Below are positions 1-7,503 of a stretch of DNA of 33,377 nt, piece by piece. Source of the stretch: Holospora curviuscula (GTDB taxonomy: Bacteria; Pseudomonadota; Alphaproteobacteria; Holosporales; Holosporaceae); contig NZ_PHHC01000105.1 in assembly GCF_002930195.1 (NCBI RefSeq), positions 1-33,377 on the forward strand, read 5' to 3'. Numbering within the stretch: position 1 is the stretch's first letter; each line of letters opens with the position of its first letter. The translations under genes were made by a program, and so were the position numbers. The notes below the pieces were generated by a model that made no database searches, was not told the DNA's origin, and saw nothing but the letters and a program-made list of their open reading frames with translations.

Positions 1-2
1 AA

Positions 3-701
3 CTGAATCAACAAAGCCATCGCACCAAACGTATCATAACCAAAACCGGCAAAGAATATGGCGCGCAGTTATTCACAAAAGCTAACCTTCGCAGAACATT
101 GATTAACCCGGTTTACAAAGGATTTGTCGCCCACAAAGAGGCTGTCTATGAGGGTGAGCATGAAGGCATTTTAGAGCCTGAATTTTTTCATGAAGTGCAG
201 CGCGTCTTTGAAAAATGCCCGCACATCAGAGGCAGAGAATCTTGGGCTAAAGATCAAGCGCTGTTAAAAAACCTCATTCGCTGTTAGGTCTGTGATGTAG
301 CCATGACACCGACCTACACAAAAAAGAAGGACAAGCGCTATCGATATTATGCCTGCAGCAATCATTTGCGCGGAAAAAGCTGCACCTCCCACCACAAAAC
401 CATTGCATCCAATGAAGTTGAGCGCTTTGTGGTACAGCAAGTACGCAAGCTTCTCAAATGCCCTGAAATTACCGCTAAAACCCTAAAATCTCTGGAGGGA
501 AAGATTTCCACGGATGAGGCCTTTGCAATGCTACAGCAAATTGATGTGATTTGGGATTCGCTTTTTCCGGTTGAGCAATACCGCATTATTTGCTTGCTGA
601 TCAAAGCGGTGTTGGTACGACAGGATGGCATTGATGTGCGCATCCATACAGATGGACTGCAAAGTTTATTGCTCCATGCCGGCATGGAGGCATGCCTATG
701 A
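3..701 (+). pseudogene. Large serine recombinase, C-terminal half, interrupted by an amber codon
   Basis: The reading frame is open from the left edge, so the catalytic N-terminal domain lies outside the window. What remains is the end of the recombinase DNA-binding domain (segment NPVYKGFVAHKE), the zinc-ribbon region (residues RYRYYACSNHLRGKSC) and a C-terminal helical tail ending at 701. A TAG at 285-287 falls inside the first zinc-ribbon CxxC, between Cys at 282-284 and Cys at 291-293; the same frame then continues without further damage for about 137 codons. In this family the position holds an ordinary residue, so this is a point nonsense mutation or, less likely, a read-through codon. 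These enzymes integrate and excise phages and genomic islands. The tail overlaps the next gene by ATGA, the usual arrangement for this pair. Confidence 0.8.
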
Positions 702-1090
702 GCAAGGGTGAGTTATCGGTATTCATGCCTATGCGCCTTAAAAAACGTGGTGGCAGAAAGATGGTGTTGGTACCGGAAGGCAAGGCACAATTAGCGACTC
801 AGAACGCATCTATAGATACCACATTAGTAAAAGCCTTGGTCCGTGCGCACCTATGGCAACGCCAGCTGAAATCAGCTAAATATCAAACTATGCAGGACTT
901 ATGTGACGCTAATAAAGTCACAGCCAAATATGTGCAGCTGATCCTTAGACTCAATTTTCTCGCTCCAAAACTTAAAGAAGCTATTCTTTTAGGACATCAA
1001 CCTCGTCATATGAAACTCGCCGATCTTATGCAAAACATCCCCAGCCTCTGGTATGAACAAGGCGAATTATTTGGCTGTGCGTTAATTTAA
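698..1090 (+). CDS. Small accessory protein that follows serine recombinases in alphaproteobacteria
   Basis: This protein of about 130 residues is read from the ATG at 698, which sits 7 nt after a GGAGG at 686-690 and overlaps the recombinase stop as ATGA; an ATG at 692 is too close to that ribosome site. The middle shows a helix-turn-helix-like stretch (LCDANKVTAKYVQLILRL) followed by LAPKLKEAILLG and ADLMQNIPSLW. From memory, alphaproteobacterial recombinases are followed by proteins with the same order: LVKALxRAxxW, a KxxxxYVxxxLRLxxLAP motif and a LADLM tail. The role is not established; a directionality or DNA-binding factor is a guess. Its presence is the best taxonomic hint in the window. 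Confidence 0.7.
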   Translation: MSKGELSVFMPMRLKKRGGRKMVLVPEGKAQLATQNASIDTTLVKALVRAHLWQRQLKSAKYQTMQDLCDANKVTAKYVQLILRLNFLAPKLKEAILLGHQPRHMKLADLMQNIPSLWYEQGELFGCALI

Positions 1091-1130
1091 ACAGAGCAGC
1101 CATCATTACGGCCTTTAAAAAATTATGTGC

Positions 1131-1159
1131 TTGACAGTGCATCCATATTAGTGTACATT
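1131..1159 (+). promoter_or_regulatory. Sigma70-type promoter of the salvage operon
   Basis: A perfect -35 hexamer TTGACA at 1131-1136 is followed after 17 nt by TACATT at 1154-1159, which matches the -10 consensus at four of six positions. Transcription would start near 1166, giving a leader of about 320 nt before the first structural gene. That leader contains the Trp-rich short ORF. Confidence 0.65.
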
Positions 1160-1169
1160 TGAGGTATGC

Positions 1170-1184
1170 GCTTTATTGTAAAGC
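1170..1184 (+). terminator. Hairpin GCTTTA-TTG-TAAAGC followed by T-rich sequence
   Basis: A perfect 6-bp stem (1170-1175 with 1179-1184) is followed by TTTATTTTTATTTT. It could be the terminator of the recombinase genes upstream. Because it lies just after the predicted start of the salvage transcript, it could also be a 5' stabilising hairpin of that leader. The stem is weak in GC. Confidence 0.4.
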
Positions 1185-1212
1185 TTTATTTTTATTTTAT
1201 GGAACAAAAATC

Positions 1213-1266
1213 ATGTTAAACCTAGTAATTAAAAATTTGACAATTCAAGGTTGGCGCTGGCCTTAA
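1213..1266 (+). CDS. trpL: Putative Trp leader peptide (attenuator peptide)
   Basis: This ORF encodes MLNLVIKNLTIQGWRWP and ends in TAA. It has two Trp codons (1252-1254 and 1258-1260) separated by one Arg codon, in a 17-codon peptide. A GGA at 1201-1203 lies 9 nt before the ATG. It sits 54 nt after the predicted promoter and 218 nt before an operon for tryptophan salvage whose ten proteins have only seven Trp between them. Leader peptides with tandem or near-tandem Trp codons are the sensor of transcription attenuation in many proteobacterial trp operons. Translation is inferred. It is too short for database-style detection, so position and Trp content are the evidence. Confidence 0.75.
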   Translation: MLNLVIKNLTIQGWRWP

Positions 1267-1299
1267 TTCGTTTGCGTGCGTTACTTTGTCAATTTTTTT
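1231..1299 (+). promoter_or_regulatory. Leader RNA helix enclosing the Trp codons, ending in T7
   Basis: TGACAA at 1238-1243 is complementary to TTGTCA at 1286-1291, and the helix extends with A/T pairs (1231-1235 against 1294-1298). It encloses the Trp codons and a smaller hairpin, AAGG 1247-1250 with CCTT 1261-1264, extended by AATT on each side. The 3' arm runs into seven T residues at 1293-1299. Ribosomes translating the leader peptide would open the 5' arm. Whether this is terminator or antiterminator cannot be decided by eye. Confidence 0.45.
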
Positions 1300-1365
1300 A
1301 ATCTATGGTTTATAACATGTTATCTCTTGTTTTAGAATATTCGTTTCAATCTTCCCCTATTTTCT

Positions 1366-1398
1366 CTATGTCGTGGCCGTCCGGCCAATAGTATTTTT
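1366..1398 (+). terminator. Candidate attenuator terminator in the operon leader
   Basis: TGGCC (1374-1378), a GTCC loop and GGCCA (1383-1387) form a tight GC hairpin. CTAT at 1366-1369 and ATAG at 1388-1391 can extend it. It is followed by TATTTTTAT with five T in a row at 1394-1398. It lies about 100 nt after the Trp leader peptide and before the first structural gene, the right place for an attenuator. A TGGCC inside the leader ORF (1258-1262) could pair with the 3' arm, but by only five bases. Confidence 0.5.
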
Positions 1399-1423
1399 AT
1401 AGTTAATTTTCTGTAATTGATCT

Positions 1424-1444
1424 GCATTAACGTTAACCTAATGC
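1424..1444 (+). promoter_or_regulatory. Inverted repeat upstream of the first operon gene
   Basis: GCATTA at 1424-1429 and TAATGC at 1439-1444 form a perfect 6-bp inverted repeat around a GTTAAC palindrome. The central GTTAAC resembles the core of a TrpR operator, but the flanking CTAG half-sites are absent, and the site is far downstream of the predicted promoter. An operator or RNA hairpin are both possible. Confidence 0.3.
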
Positions 1445-1484
1445 ACCTTTATCTATAAAACTCAACTTTTGACATGGAGTACAT

Positions 1485-2453
1485 ATGAAAAAGTTCTTCT
1501 ATTTTATCGCTGTATTTATTATTTCTATAACAGCATTCACTATTTATAACAATAAGACACACAATACGCTACCTGTTGTAGCAATAGCTAATTATGGGCC
1601 GCATGCTTCTCTTGAGACTGCCATAGCTGGGTTCAAAGAGCAGATGCGAGCGGAAGGTTTTACTGAAAATCAAAATATACACTACGAAACTGCAGATGTT
1701 GGATTCGATCCGAGCTTAATCCAGCAAATGCTTATCAGTCTTAAAGCGCATAACCCCAGAGCCATGTTGGTTATGACAACTCCGGTTGCACAAGCAGTCA
1801 AAGGTAAGATTCATGATATTCCTCTAATTTATACAGTCATTACAGACCCTGTAGAAGCTGGGTTGATCAAAGAGAAATATAAAGCTGGTACCAATATTAC
1901 AGGCAGCTCTGATATGCAAGACCTCAAGGCATTTCTGAAATTCGCTAAATCAATTTTACCAGAAGCAAAGAGGGTCGGACTATTATATGCAACATCAGAA
2001 GCCAATGATATTGCGTTAGTTAATATGATGAAGGCAAGTGCAGCAGAGCTTGATATGTCTGTTATCGCAATACCAGTGGAACAAGCGCGCGATGTACAAA
2101 TCAGAATGCAGGAATTCAAAAACAAAGTGGATTTAATCTATGTAGGTACGAGCGGACCAATCCAGCCAACGTTGCCAGTAATTAGTGCAGAGGCTCGCAA
2201 AATGCATATTCCTGTATTTAATGTGGAGGTGCAAGCAGTGAGGGATGGATTAGCGCTTGCAAGTTTTGGTGTGGATTATACGACTGTTGGTAGAAATGCA
2301 GCTAAACTTACAGCAGATGTTCTGCGGGGGCAAAAAATTAGTGACTTGACTCCGTTATATCCAGCACCTGAGGATCATCACGGTCTGATCAATAAAAAGC
2401 TCGCAACAGAATTAGGTATTACAATTCCTTCCAATATAGCAATTGTGGAGTGA
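1485..2453 (+). CDS. TrpX-type ABC transporter substrate-binding protein
   Basis: This 322-residue protein belongs to the ABC_sub_bind family (COG2984 type), the binding component of TrpXYZ-like importers tied to tryptophan in other bacteria. Residues 4-21 are a hydrophobic export or anchor segment; no lipobox cysteine follows, so it should be periplasmic or membrane-tethered. The body is typical: LPVVAIANYG start, MLVMTTPVAQA, TDPVEAGL, GLLYATSEAND and a VDYTTVGRNAA end. The ATG at 1485 has GGAG at 1476-1479, 5 nt away. It is the first structural gene after the Trp leader and is followed 3 nt later by its ATPase. It contains no tryptophan. Location in a kynureninase/trp operon suggests kynurenine, or tryptophan itself, as ligand; this is inference. 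Confidence 0.85.
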   Translation: MKKFFYFIAVFIISITAFTIYNNKTHNTLPVVAIANYGPHASLETAIAGFKEQMRAEGFTENQNIHYETADVGFDPSLIQQMLISLKAHNPRAMLVMTTPVAQAVKGKIHDIPLIYTVITDPVEAGLIKEKYKAGTNITGSSDMQDLKAFLKFAKSILPEAKRVGLLYATSEANDIALVNMMKASAAELDMSVIAIPVEQARDVQIRMQEFKNKVDLIYVGTSGPIQPTLPVISAEARKMHIPVFNVEVQAVRDGLALASFGVDYTTVGRNAAKLTADVLRGQKISDLTPLYPAPEDHHGLINKKLATELGITIPSNIAIVE

Positions 2454-2456
2454 TTT

Positions 2457-3191
2457 ATGATTAATATTACAAAAGTTATAAAATCATTCCAAGGTCTTTT
2501 TAGGCCTGTAATAAATGACGTAAGTCTATCTTTAGAACGTGGCGATTTCTGCGTGCTGATTGGAGCCAATGGCTGCGGCAAATCTACTTTGCTTAAGTTA
2601 ATAAGCGGGGAGCATAAAGCGGATTCCGGTGAGATAAAACTAAGCGGTGATGTGGCGCAAGTTGTACAAGATGTCAACTTGGGCACTGTGCCTGAAATGA
2701 CTCTGCTGGAGAACATTGCCTTAAGTGAAGTAAAAACGCCAAAATTGCTATTTTATAGAAGATATAAAGATCAAGTTATTCAAAAGCTAAAAGAATTGGG
2801 TATTGGCTTAGAGGAATATATTGATCAACCTTTGAAAATGCTATCTGGTGGGCAAAGGCAGATGATCGCAACCCTAATGGCAATTAATTCCGGCAGGCAA
2901 ATTTTGCTGCTAGATGAGCATACATCGGCACTTGATCCTAAAATGCAGACTGTGCTTATGGAATACACTCACAAGCAAGTCGTAAATCGTGGACTAACTA
3001 CCATAATGATTACGCATAAAATGGATGACGCTATCAAGTATGGCAATCGCTTAATTATGCTTCACCAGGGTAAAATAGTGCTAGATATACAAAGGACTCA
3101 AAAGAAGGCCTTGGCTGTGCAGGATTTGCTTGCAATGTTTCATCAGTATGAGGAGCAGCTTTTAGTATCTGGAGGTGAACATGACAATTGA
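2457..3191 (+). CDS. TrpZ-type ABC transporter ATPase
   Basis: A 244-residue cytoplasmic ATP-binding subunit. Walker A GANGCGKST is at residues 36-44, the Q-loop region near VAQVVQD (67-73), the ABC signature LSGGQRQ at 129-135, Walker B ILLLDEH at 149-155 with a following D-loop SALDP, and the H-loop histidine in MITHKMD near 187. It would energise import by the permease that follows. The gene starts 3 nt after the binding-protein stop and overlaps the permease start by 11 nt, so the three subunits are translationally linked. It contains no tryptophan. Family assignment to the COG1101 group rests on its two partners and overall pattern. Confidence 0.9.
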   Translation: MINITKVIKSFQGLFRPVINDVSLSLERGDFCVLIGANGCGKSTLLKLISGEHKADSGEIKLSGDVAQVVQDVNLGTVPEMTLLENIALSEVKTPKLLFYRRYKDQVIQKLKELGIGLEEYIDQPLKMLSGGQRQMIATLMAINSGRQILLLDEHTSALDPKMQTVLMEYTHKQVVNRGLTTIMITHKMDDAIKYGNRLIMLHQGKIVLDIQRTQKKALAVQDLLAMFHQYEEQLLVSGGEHDN

Positions 3192-4011
3192 ACTTCTCTA
3201 CACTGGGATATTACAAGGATTAATATTAGCAATTATTGCCTTTGGCATTATGATCCCATTCCGTTTTCTCGACTTCCCAGATTTAACAGCAGAAGGGGCA
3301 TACCCACTCGGAGGCGCAGTGTGTGCATGCTTAATGGTTGCAGGGATACCCAAAATATTAGCTATTATGGGTGCTATTATAGCCGGAGGATTGCTGGCAG
3401 TGGGCACATCACAAGTGGCTCTCAGGCTAAAGGTTAACAGCCTGCTTGCTGGAATTATACTCAGCACCATGGCCTATAGTGTTAACCTCAGGATTATGGG
3501 TAAGCCAAATATAGCATTGTTTGAGATGGGTGGCATAAACCTTGATCTGATATCGCTGATTATGGTTGTTATTCTTTGCATTATACCTTTTGCCTTGTTT
3601 TTACATACCGATTTTGGCCTACGCTTTCGCACAATAGGCAGCAATGCAAAATTTGCTATAAAGCATGGGATTAGTGTACACAAATATACAAGCTTAGGCT
3701 TATTCATTGCAGGGTCTATGTTTGGTCTTGCAGGCAGCTTAATAGTGCAAATGCAGCAATTCATGGATGTAGGCATGGGAGTTGGTATAGTGATTCATGG
3801 GTTGGCAAGCCTGATGATCGGAGAATCAATAGTAAGCAATAGAACGATATCAAAACAACTAGCAGCCCCCATCATTGGCGCTCTTATTTATCAACAAATC
3901 CAGGGGATCGCTTTATCTTTTGGTCTTGCACCTTCAGACTTAAAATTCTTTACAGGAAGTATAGTGTTGATTGTGCTTGCAATACAAAAAGGGGGTAAAG
4001 ATGTTAGTTGA
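3181..4011 (+). CDS. TrpY-type ABC transporter permease
   Basis: A 277-residue integral membrane protein with about seven to eight hydrophobic segments, of the branched-chain/COG4120 permease type. A recognisable family stretch is FRFLDFPDLTAEGAYPLGGA near residues 26-45, with GLRFRTIGSNAKFAIKHGIS as the cytoplasmic coupling loop near residues 145-165. I use ATG 3181 because GGAGG at 3171-3175 is 5 nt upstream; GTG 3175 overlaps that site. With the two genes before it, it forms a complete importer. A polytopic permease with no tryptophan residue is unusual, since membrane proteins tend to be Trp-rich, and fits an operon expressed during Trp starvation. The substrate is unproven. Confidence 0.88.
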   Translation: MTIELLYTGILQGLILAIIAFGIMIPFRFLDFPDLTAEGAYPLGGAVCACLMVAGIPKILAIMGAIIAGGLLAVGTSQVALRLKVNSLLAGIILSTMAYSVNLRIMGKPNIALFEMGGINLDLISLIMVVILCIIPFALFLHTDFGLRFRTIGSNAKFAIKHGISVHKYTSLGLFIAGSMFGLAGSLIVQMQQFMDVGMGVGIVIHGLASLMIGESIVSNRTISKQLAAPIIGALIYQQIQGIALSFGLAPSDLKFFTGSIVLIVLAIQKGGKDVS

Positions 4012-5146
4012 TAAGTTCATTTTACCTGAAGGCAAAGTTTACATGTGCGGCCATTCTTTAGGGCCTAGTCTTAAAACAATTTCAGATGCTATGTGTAACA
4101 CGCTACAAGATTTCGCTTCATATGGAGTTAGTAGTTGGAATAAAAGCGGTTGGATCGATTTGCCATATACTTTGGGTACAAAAATAGCTGCACTTGTAGG
4201 TGCCAATTCTGATGAGGTTATTGTCAGTGACTCTACAGTTGTCAATCTTTTTAAGGCGTTAAAAGCAGCGATGAGCCTACAAAAAGGACGTAATATTATT
4301 CTCACTACTGATGATAATTTTCCAGCCGATTTATACATTGCCCAAGGAATATCTGAAGTAAGGTATATAAAAGATACAAAAGCTGATGAAATATACGAAA
4401 ATATAGATGAGACAGTTGCGGTACTTATGTTGACTCACGTTAATTACAGAGACGCTTCTGTGTTAGAGATGAAAGCAATTAATGACTATGCGCACAAATA
4501 TGGCGTTCTAATCGTATGGGATTTGTCTCATAGCATAGGGATAGTACCGTTGGATTTAGAGGCGAGTGGCGTGGATTTTGCTGTAGGTTGCACGTATAAA
4601 TACCTAAGCGGAGGCCCTGGCAGTCCTGCATTTATATATGCAAATAGAAAGCATCACGAAGTCATGCAAAGTCCGATTCAAGGGTGGATGGGGCATAATC
4701 AGCCATTCGCTTTTGAAAAAGAATATGCCTCGTCTGGTGTACGAAAATTTATGAGCGGAACTCCTGCTATATTAAGTATGAAAGCCTTAGAAGATGCTTT
4801 GGAGGTATTTGACAGGAGCCTAATAGATAAAGCTTATTCTATAGCCAATGAATACAGTAGCCTCCTCATCGAATCATTAAAGAATTGCGATATAGAAGTC
4901 TATGCCCCACAAAACAGAGGGGGGCATGTTGCTCTCACGCATAAGCATGGATATGCATTCTCCCGCGCACTTATAGAAGCAAGTTTTATCTGCGATTACC
5001 GTGCGCCAGATCTAGTGCGGCTATGTGTGAACCCGCTGTATATTTCGCTCGACAATATTGAGTCTTGTATTGAGAAAATTCGTTTCATTATAGAAAAGGC
5101 TTTGTATTTAAAACCAGAATATAATCAGATGCAGAAGGTAACATGA
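4001..5146 (+). CDS. kynU: Kynureninase
   Basis: A PLP enzyme of 381 residues that cleaves L-kynurenine to anthranilate and L-alanine. Family signatures are clear: VYMCGHSLGPS near residues 13-23 (usual YLCGNSLGLQP), VWDLSHS at 172-178 with the Asp that contacts the PLP nitrogen, the Schiff-base lysine Lys200 in GCTYKYLSGGPGSPAF, and GWMGHNQPF followed by RKFMSGTPAILS. Length is slightly under the usual 400-420. ATG 4001 follows a GGGGG run at 3991-3995 and overlaps the permease end by 11 nt. The stop overlaps trpD as ATGA. Its product is the TrpD substrate, which explains the absence of anthranilate synthase. Its four Trp residues, in SSWNKSGW, VWD and GWMGH, lie in conserved motifs. Confidence 0.93.
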   Translation: MLVDKFILPEGKVYMCGHSLGPSLKTISDAMCNTLQDFASYGVSSWNKSGWIDLPYTLGTKIAALVGANSDEVIVSDSTVVNLFKALKAAMSLQKGRNIILTTDDNFPADLYIAQGISEVRYIKDTKADEIYENIDETVAVLMLTHVNYRDASVLEMKAINDYAHKYGVLIVWDLSHSIGIVPLDLEASGVDFAVGCTYKYLSGGPGSPAFIYANRKHHEVMQSPIQGWMGHNQPFAFEKEYASSGVRKFMSGTPAILSMKALEDALEVFDRSLIDKAYSIANEYSSLLIESLKNCDIEVYAPQNRGGHVALTHKHGYAFSRALIEASFICDYRAPDLVRLCVNPLYISLDNIESCIEKIRFIIEKALYLKPEYNQMQKVT

Positions 5147-6129
5147 TGAAAAAATTATTAAACTTAGAAAACTTAACTCAGCAAGAAGCTTATGAGTTAT
5201 TTAGTGAATTTGCTGAATACGAGCCAGAAAAACAGTCTGCTGTTTTAGCATTATTCAGAGCTAAAAAAGAAACAACTGACGAAATATTTGGCGCGCTGCA
5301 ATATTTTGGACAGCATTCAACAAATATAATACATAGTCTTGAAGTTGTAGATATTGTTGGTACCGGAGGCGATGGGATGGGCACATTCAATATCTCCACG
5401 GCCGCCAGCATTGTTATGGCAAGCTGCGGTGTTTTTGTTGCAAAGCATGGAGGCCGGGCTGCTTCCAGCATTGCTGGAAGTCATGACGTTGTGCAAGCTC
5501 TGGGCATACAGATACCCCAGACTGTGGAAGAAAGTCTAAAAAGCTTACAGCAGACGAACTATACATATTTATGTGCTCCGTTATTTAATGAGGAACTTAA
5601 AAAATATGGAGCATTGCGTCAAAAACTTGGGTTCCCAACTATTTTTAATATCATAGGTCCACTTCTCAATCCTATGCGACCAAAGAGATGCGTTATAGGT
5701 GTATATCGAAGGGATTTAATGCAAAAAGTAGCGGAAGTACTGGCAGTACAAAAGGTTAATCATGCGCTCGTTGTGCATTCTGATGATGGCCTGGATGAGC
5801 TCAGTATAAGCAGTAATACTCATGTAATTGAGGTTAAAGGTATATCTATAAAAGAATATGACCTGATCCCTCAGGATTTTGGCTTTTCTAAAGCGCAACT
5901 TTCTGATGTAAGAGGAGGAAGTGCTGCCGAAAACGCAACCCTTATTTGTGACATATTATCTGGCACAATTAATGGCCCTAAATTATATATAGTGCTTCTG
6001 AATGCTGCAGCAGGACTATATGTTACTGGAAAATCCACCAGTATTGCAGATGGTATATTGCTAGCTAAAGCGTCAATAGAACAAGGCAAAGCTACTACGT
6101 TATTAAATAAAATCAAGGGTTCAATATGA
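5143..6129 (+). CDS. trpD: Anthranilate phosphoribosyltransferase
   Basis: A 328-residue enzyme joining anthranilate and PRPP to give phosphoribosylanthranilate. The PRPP-binding glycine-rich loop GTGGDG is at residues 73-78 followed by TFNIST (81-86). The anthranilate-site motif KHGGRAASS is at 101-109, followed by GSHDVVQALG. NIIGPLLNPMRP further on is also family-typical. Length is normal. There are two adjacent ATGs: 5143 overlaps the kynU stop, and 5146 is 7 nt from AGAAGG at 5133-5138 and may be the real start. It contains no Trp. No TrpG domain is fused and no trpE or trpG is seen in the window, so anthranilate must come from KynU or uptake. Confidence 0.95.
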   Translation: MMKKLLNLENLTQQEAYELFSEFAEYEPEKQSAVLALFRAKKETTDEIFGALQYFGQHSTNIIHSLEVVDIVGTGGDGMGTFNISTAASIVMASCGVFVAKHGGRAASSIAGSHDVVQALGIQIPQTVEESLKSLQQTNYTYLCAPLFNEELKKYGALRQKLGFPTIFNIIGPLLNPMRPKRCVIGVYRRDLMQKVAEVLAVQKVNHALVVHSDDGLDELSISSNTHVIEVKGISIKEYDLIPQDFGFSKAQLSDVRGGSAAENATLICDILSGTINGPKLYIVLLNAAAGLYVTGKSTSIADGILLAKASIEQGKATTLLNKIKGSI

Positions 6130-6905
6130 GTGTAAATTTTTTAGAAAAAATTAGATCGTATGTCGAAAGAAGGGTTGAGTTAATGCCTGATAATCTCATA
6201 GAAACGCCAAATACACTGGATTTCTGCCAGATATTCACTACGCCTACAAAACCTATCATTATTAGCGAGGTAAAATTTGCAAGCCCTTCTCGCGGTCAAA
6301 TATATCCAGGCCAATTAAACCATGTTGATATTGCCTCAAGTTATATTAACGCAGGCGCTGCTGCTGTTTCAGTGTTAGCTGAGCCTAATTACTTCAAAGG
6401 CAGCATAGATTTCATTAAAGATATCAGAGCTGCGCATCCTGAATTGCATATATTACTTAAAGATTTTGTTTTAAGCAAAAAACAAATAGCACAAGGGCTT
6501 CTATGTGGTGCCAATGCAGTATTGCTTATTGCGACCTTCTTGAATAAAGATTTATTAAAAGAACTTTATGACTATTCTTTGCATTGCGGGCTTACACCGA
6601 TTATAGAAGTGCATAATGCTTTGGAATTGGAACAAGCTTTGCAGGTTTCTCCTCGTGTTATCGGGATTAATAATCGGAATCTGCAAACGTTAGAAATCAG
6701 TTTGGATACTTCTGGTAATTTAATAAAACACATTCCAGATGATTGCTATGTTATATGTGAAAGCGGCATAGATAACGCTGTGCAAATTCAAGAGATGAAG
6801 GATATTGGATTGGATGGATTTCTAATTGGCTCAATGTTGATGAGGCATGAAAATCCTGGAATGGAACTACAGAAATTGATATCTGAGGTACGTAATGAAA
6901 GCTAA
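6126..6905 (+). CDS. trpC: Indole-3-glycerol phosphate synthase
   Basis: A 259-residue TIM-barrel enzyme that closes the indole ring from carboxyphenylamino-deoxyribulose phosphate. Catalytic-site motifs are present: E48-x-K50 with SPSRG (53-57), the general acid lysine Lys112 in LLKDFVLS, GINNRNL, CESGI and the phosphate loop GFLIGSMLM. It is a stand-alone TrpC and not a TrpC-TrpF fusion; trpF is the next gene. The start overlaps trpD as ATGA and the end overlaps trpF by 11 nt. The N-terminal cap is short. No Trp is encoded. Confidence 0.95.
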   Translation: MSVNFLEKIRSYVERRVELMPDNLIETPNTLDFCQIFTTPTKPIIISEVKFASPSRGQIYPGQLNHVDIASSYINAGAAAVSVLAEPNYFKGSIDFIKDIRAAHPELHILLKDFVLSKKQIAQGLLCGANAVLLIATFLNKDLLKELYDYSLHCGLTPIIEVHNALELEQALQVSPRVIGINNRNLQTLEISLDTSGNLIKHIPDDCYVICESGIDNAVQIQEMKDIGLDGFLIGSMLMRHENPGMELQKLISEVRNES

Positions 6906-7503
6906 AATCTGTGGAATCACTACTCTAGAAGATGCATCATTTGCTGCGAATCATGGTGCATGGGCGATTGGATTTAATTTTTATAAAAATTCCCCACGTT
7001 ATGTTTCGCTTCAAAAAGCGAGAGAAATTACGTCACAATTACCAAAACATATTATAAAAGCGGGGATTTTGATCGATTATTCACAACATGAGATGTTGGA
7101 TGCTTTAGAGTTTCTTGATCTGGTTCAAATATATCAACAAAACCCATCATTATTTTTTGATAAAAAGCGAATTATATTAGCTTTGCAAGCCTCATCTAAA
7201 GATGAGCTGCCTGAAACTCCAATATTGCAAGAATATGGGTTTATATTACTCGATGCCCCGAAACAGCAGGATGGGTTGCTTGGTGGCACTGGTAGACTTG
7301 CTAATTGGGATTTGGCCAGAGAACTAGTCAAAGACTATAAGCTTATTTTAGCAGGTGGGTTAAATAACTCAAATGTTGCGACATCCATAAAGTATGTGCA
7401 GCCGTTTGCGGTTGATGTAGCGAGCGGGGTTGAAGAGCGGCCTGGAAGTAAAAACCCAGTAGCAGTAAAAGAATTTTTAATGAGGTGTGAAAATGTCAAA
7501 TAA
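6895..7503 (+). CDS. trpF: Phosphoribosylanthranilate isomerase
   Basis: A 202-residue TIM-barrel enzyme for the Amadori rearrangement between TrpD and TrpC. The N-terminal KICGIT motif supplies the catalytic cysteine (Cys6), the general acid aspartate is in FILLDAP, and GGTGR plus the [10 protein letters not shown] phosphate loop follow. [15 protein letters not shown] is the usual end. ATG 6895 has GAGG at 6885-6888. It overlaps trpC by 11 nt and trpB by 11 nt. It has only two Trp, one of them in the family-typical GAWAIGFNF segment. Confidence 0.95.
   Translation: MKAKICGITTLEDASFAANHGAWAIGFNFYKNSPRYVSLQKAREITSQLPKHIIKAGILIDYSQHEMLDALEFLDLVQIYQQNPSLFFDKKRIILALQASSKDELPETPILQEYGFILLDAPKQQDGLLGGTGRLANWDLARELVKDYKLILAGGLNNSNVATSIKYVQPFAVDVASGVEERPGSKNPVAVKEFLMRCENVK

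Noticed and set aside
285-287. Amber codon reassignment in this organism
   Set aside because: The racemase gene ends naturally at TAG, and other damaged genes have frameshifts and a TAA as well, so ordinary mutation is the simpler account.
1231-1299. The T7-associated helix as a classical trp terminator
   Set aside because: Its 5' arm is inside the translated leader ORF and the stem is AU-rich, so the standard attenuation scheme does not fit; kept only as a candidate structure.
1424-1444. TrpR operator
   Set aside because: Only the GTTAAC core resembles the TrpR site; the CTAG half-sites are missing, the position is well downstream of the promoter and no trpR gene is visible.
5354-5539. 61-residue plus-strand ORF inside trpD
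   Set aside because: It lies wholly in another frame of a strongly recognised gene and has no features of its own.
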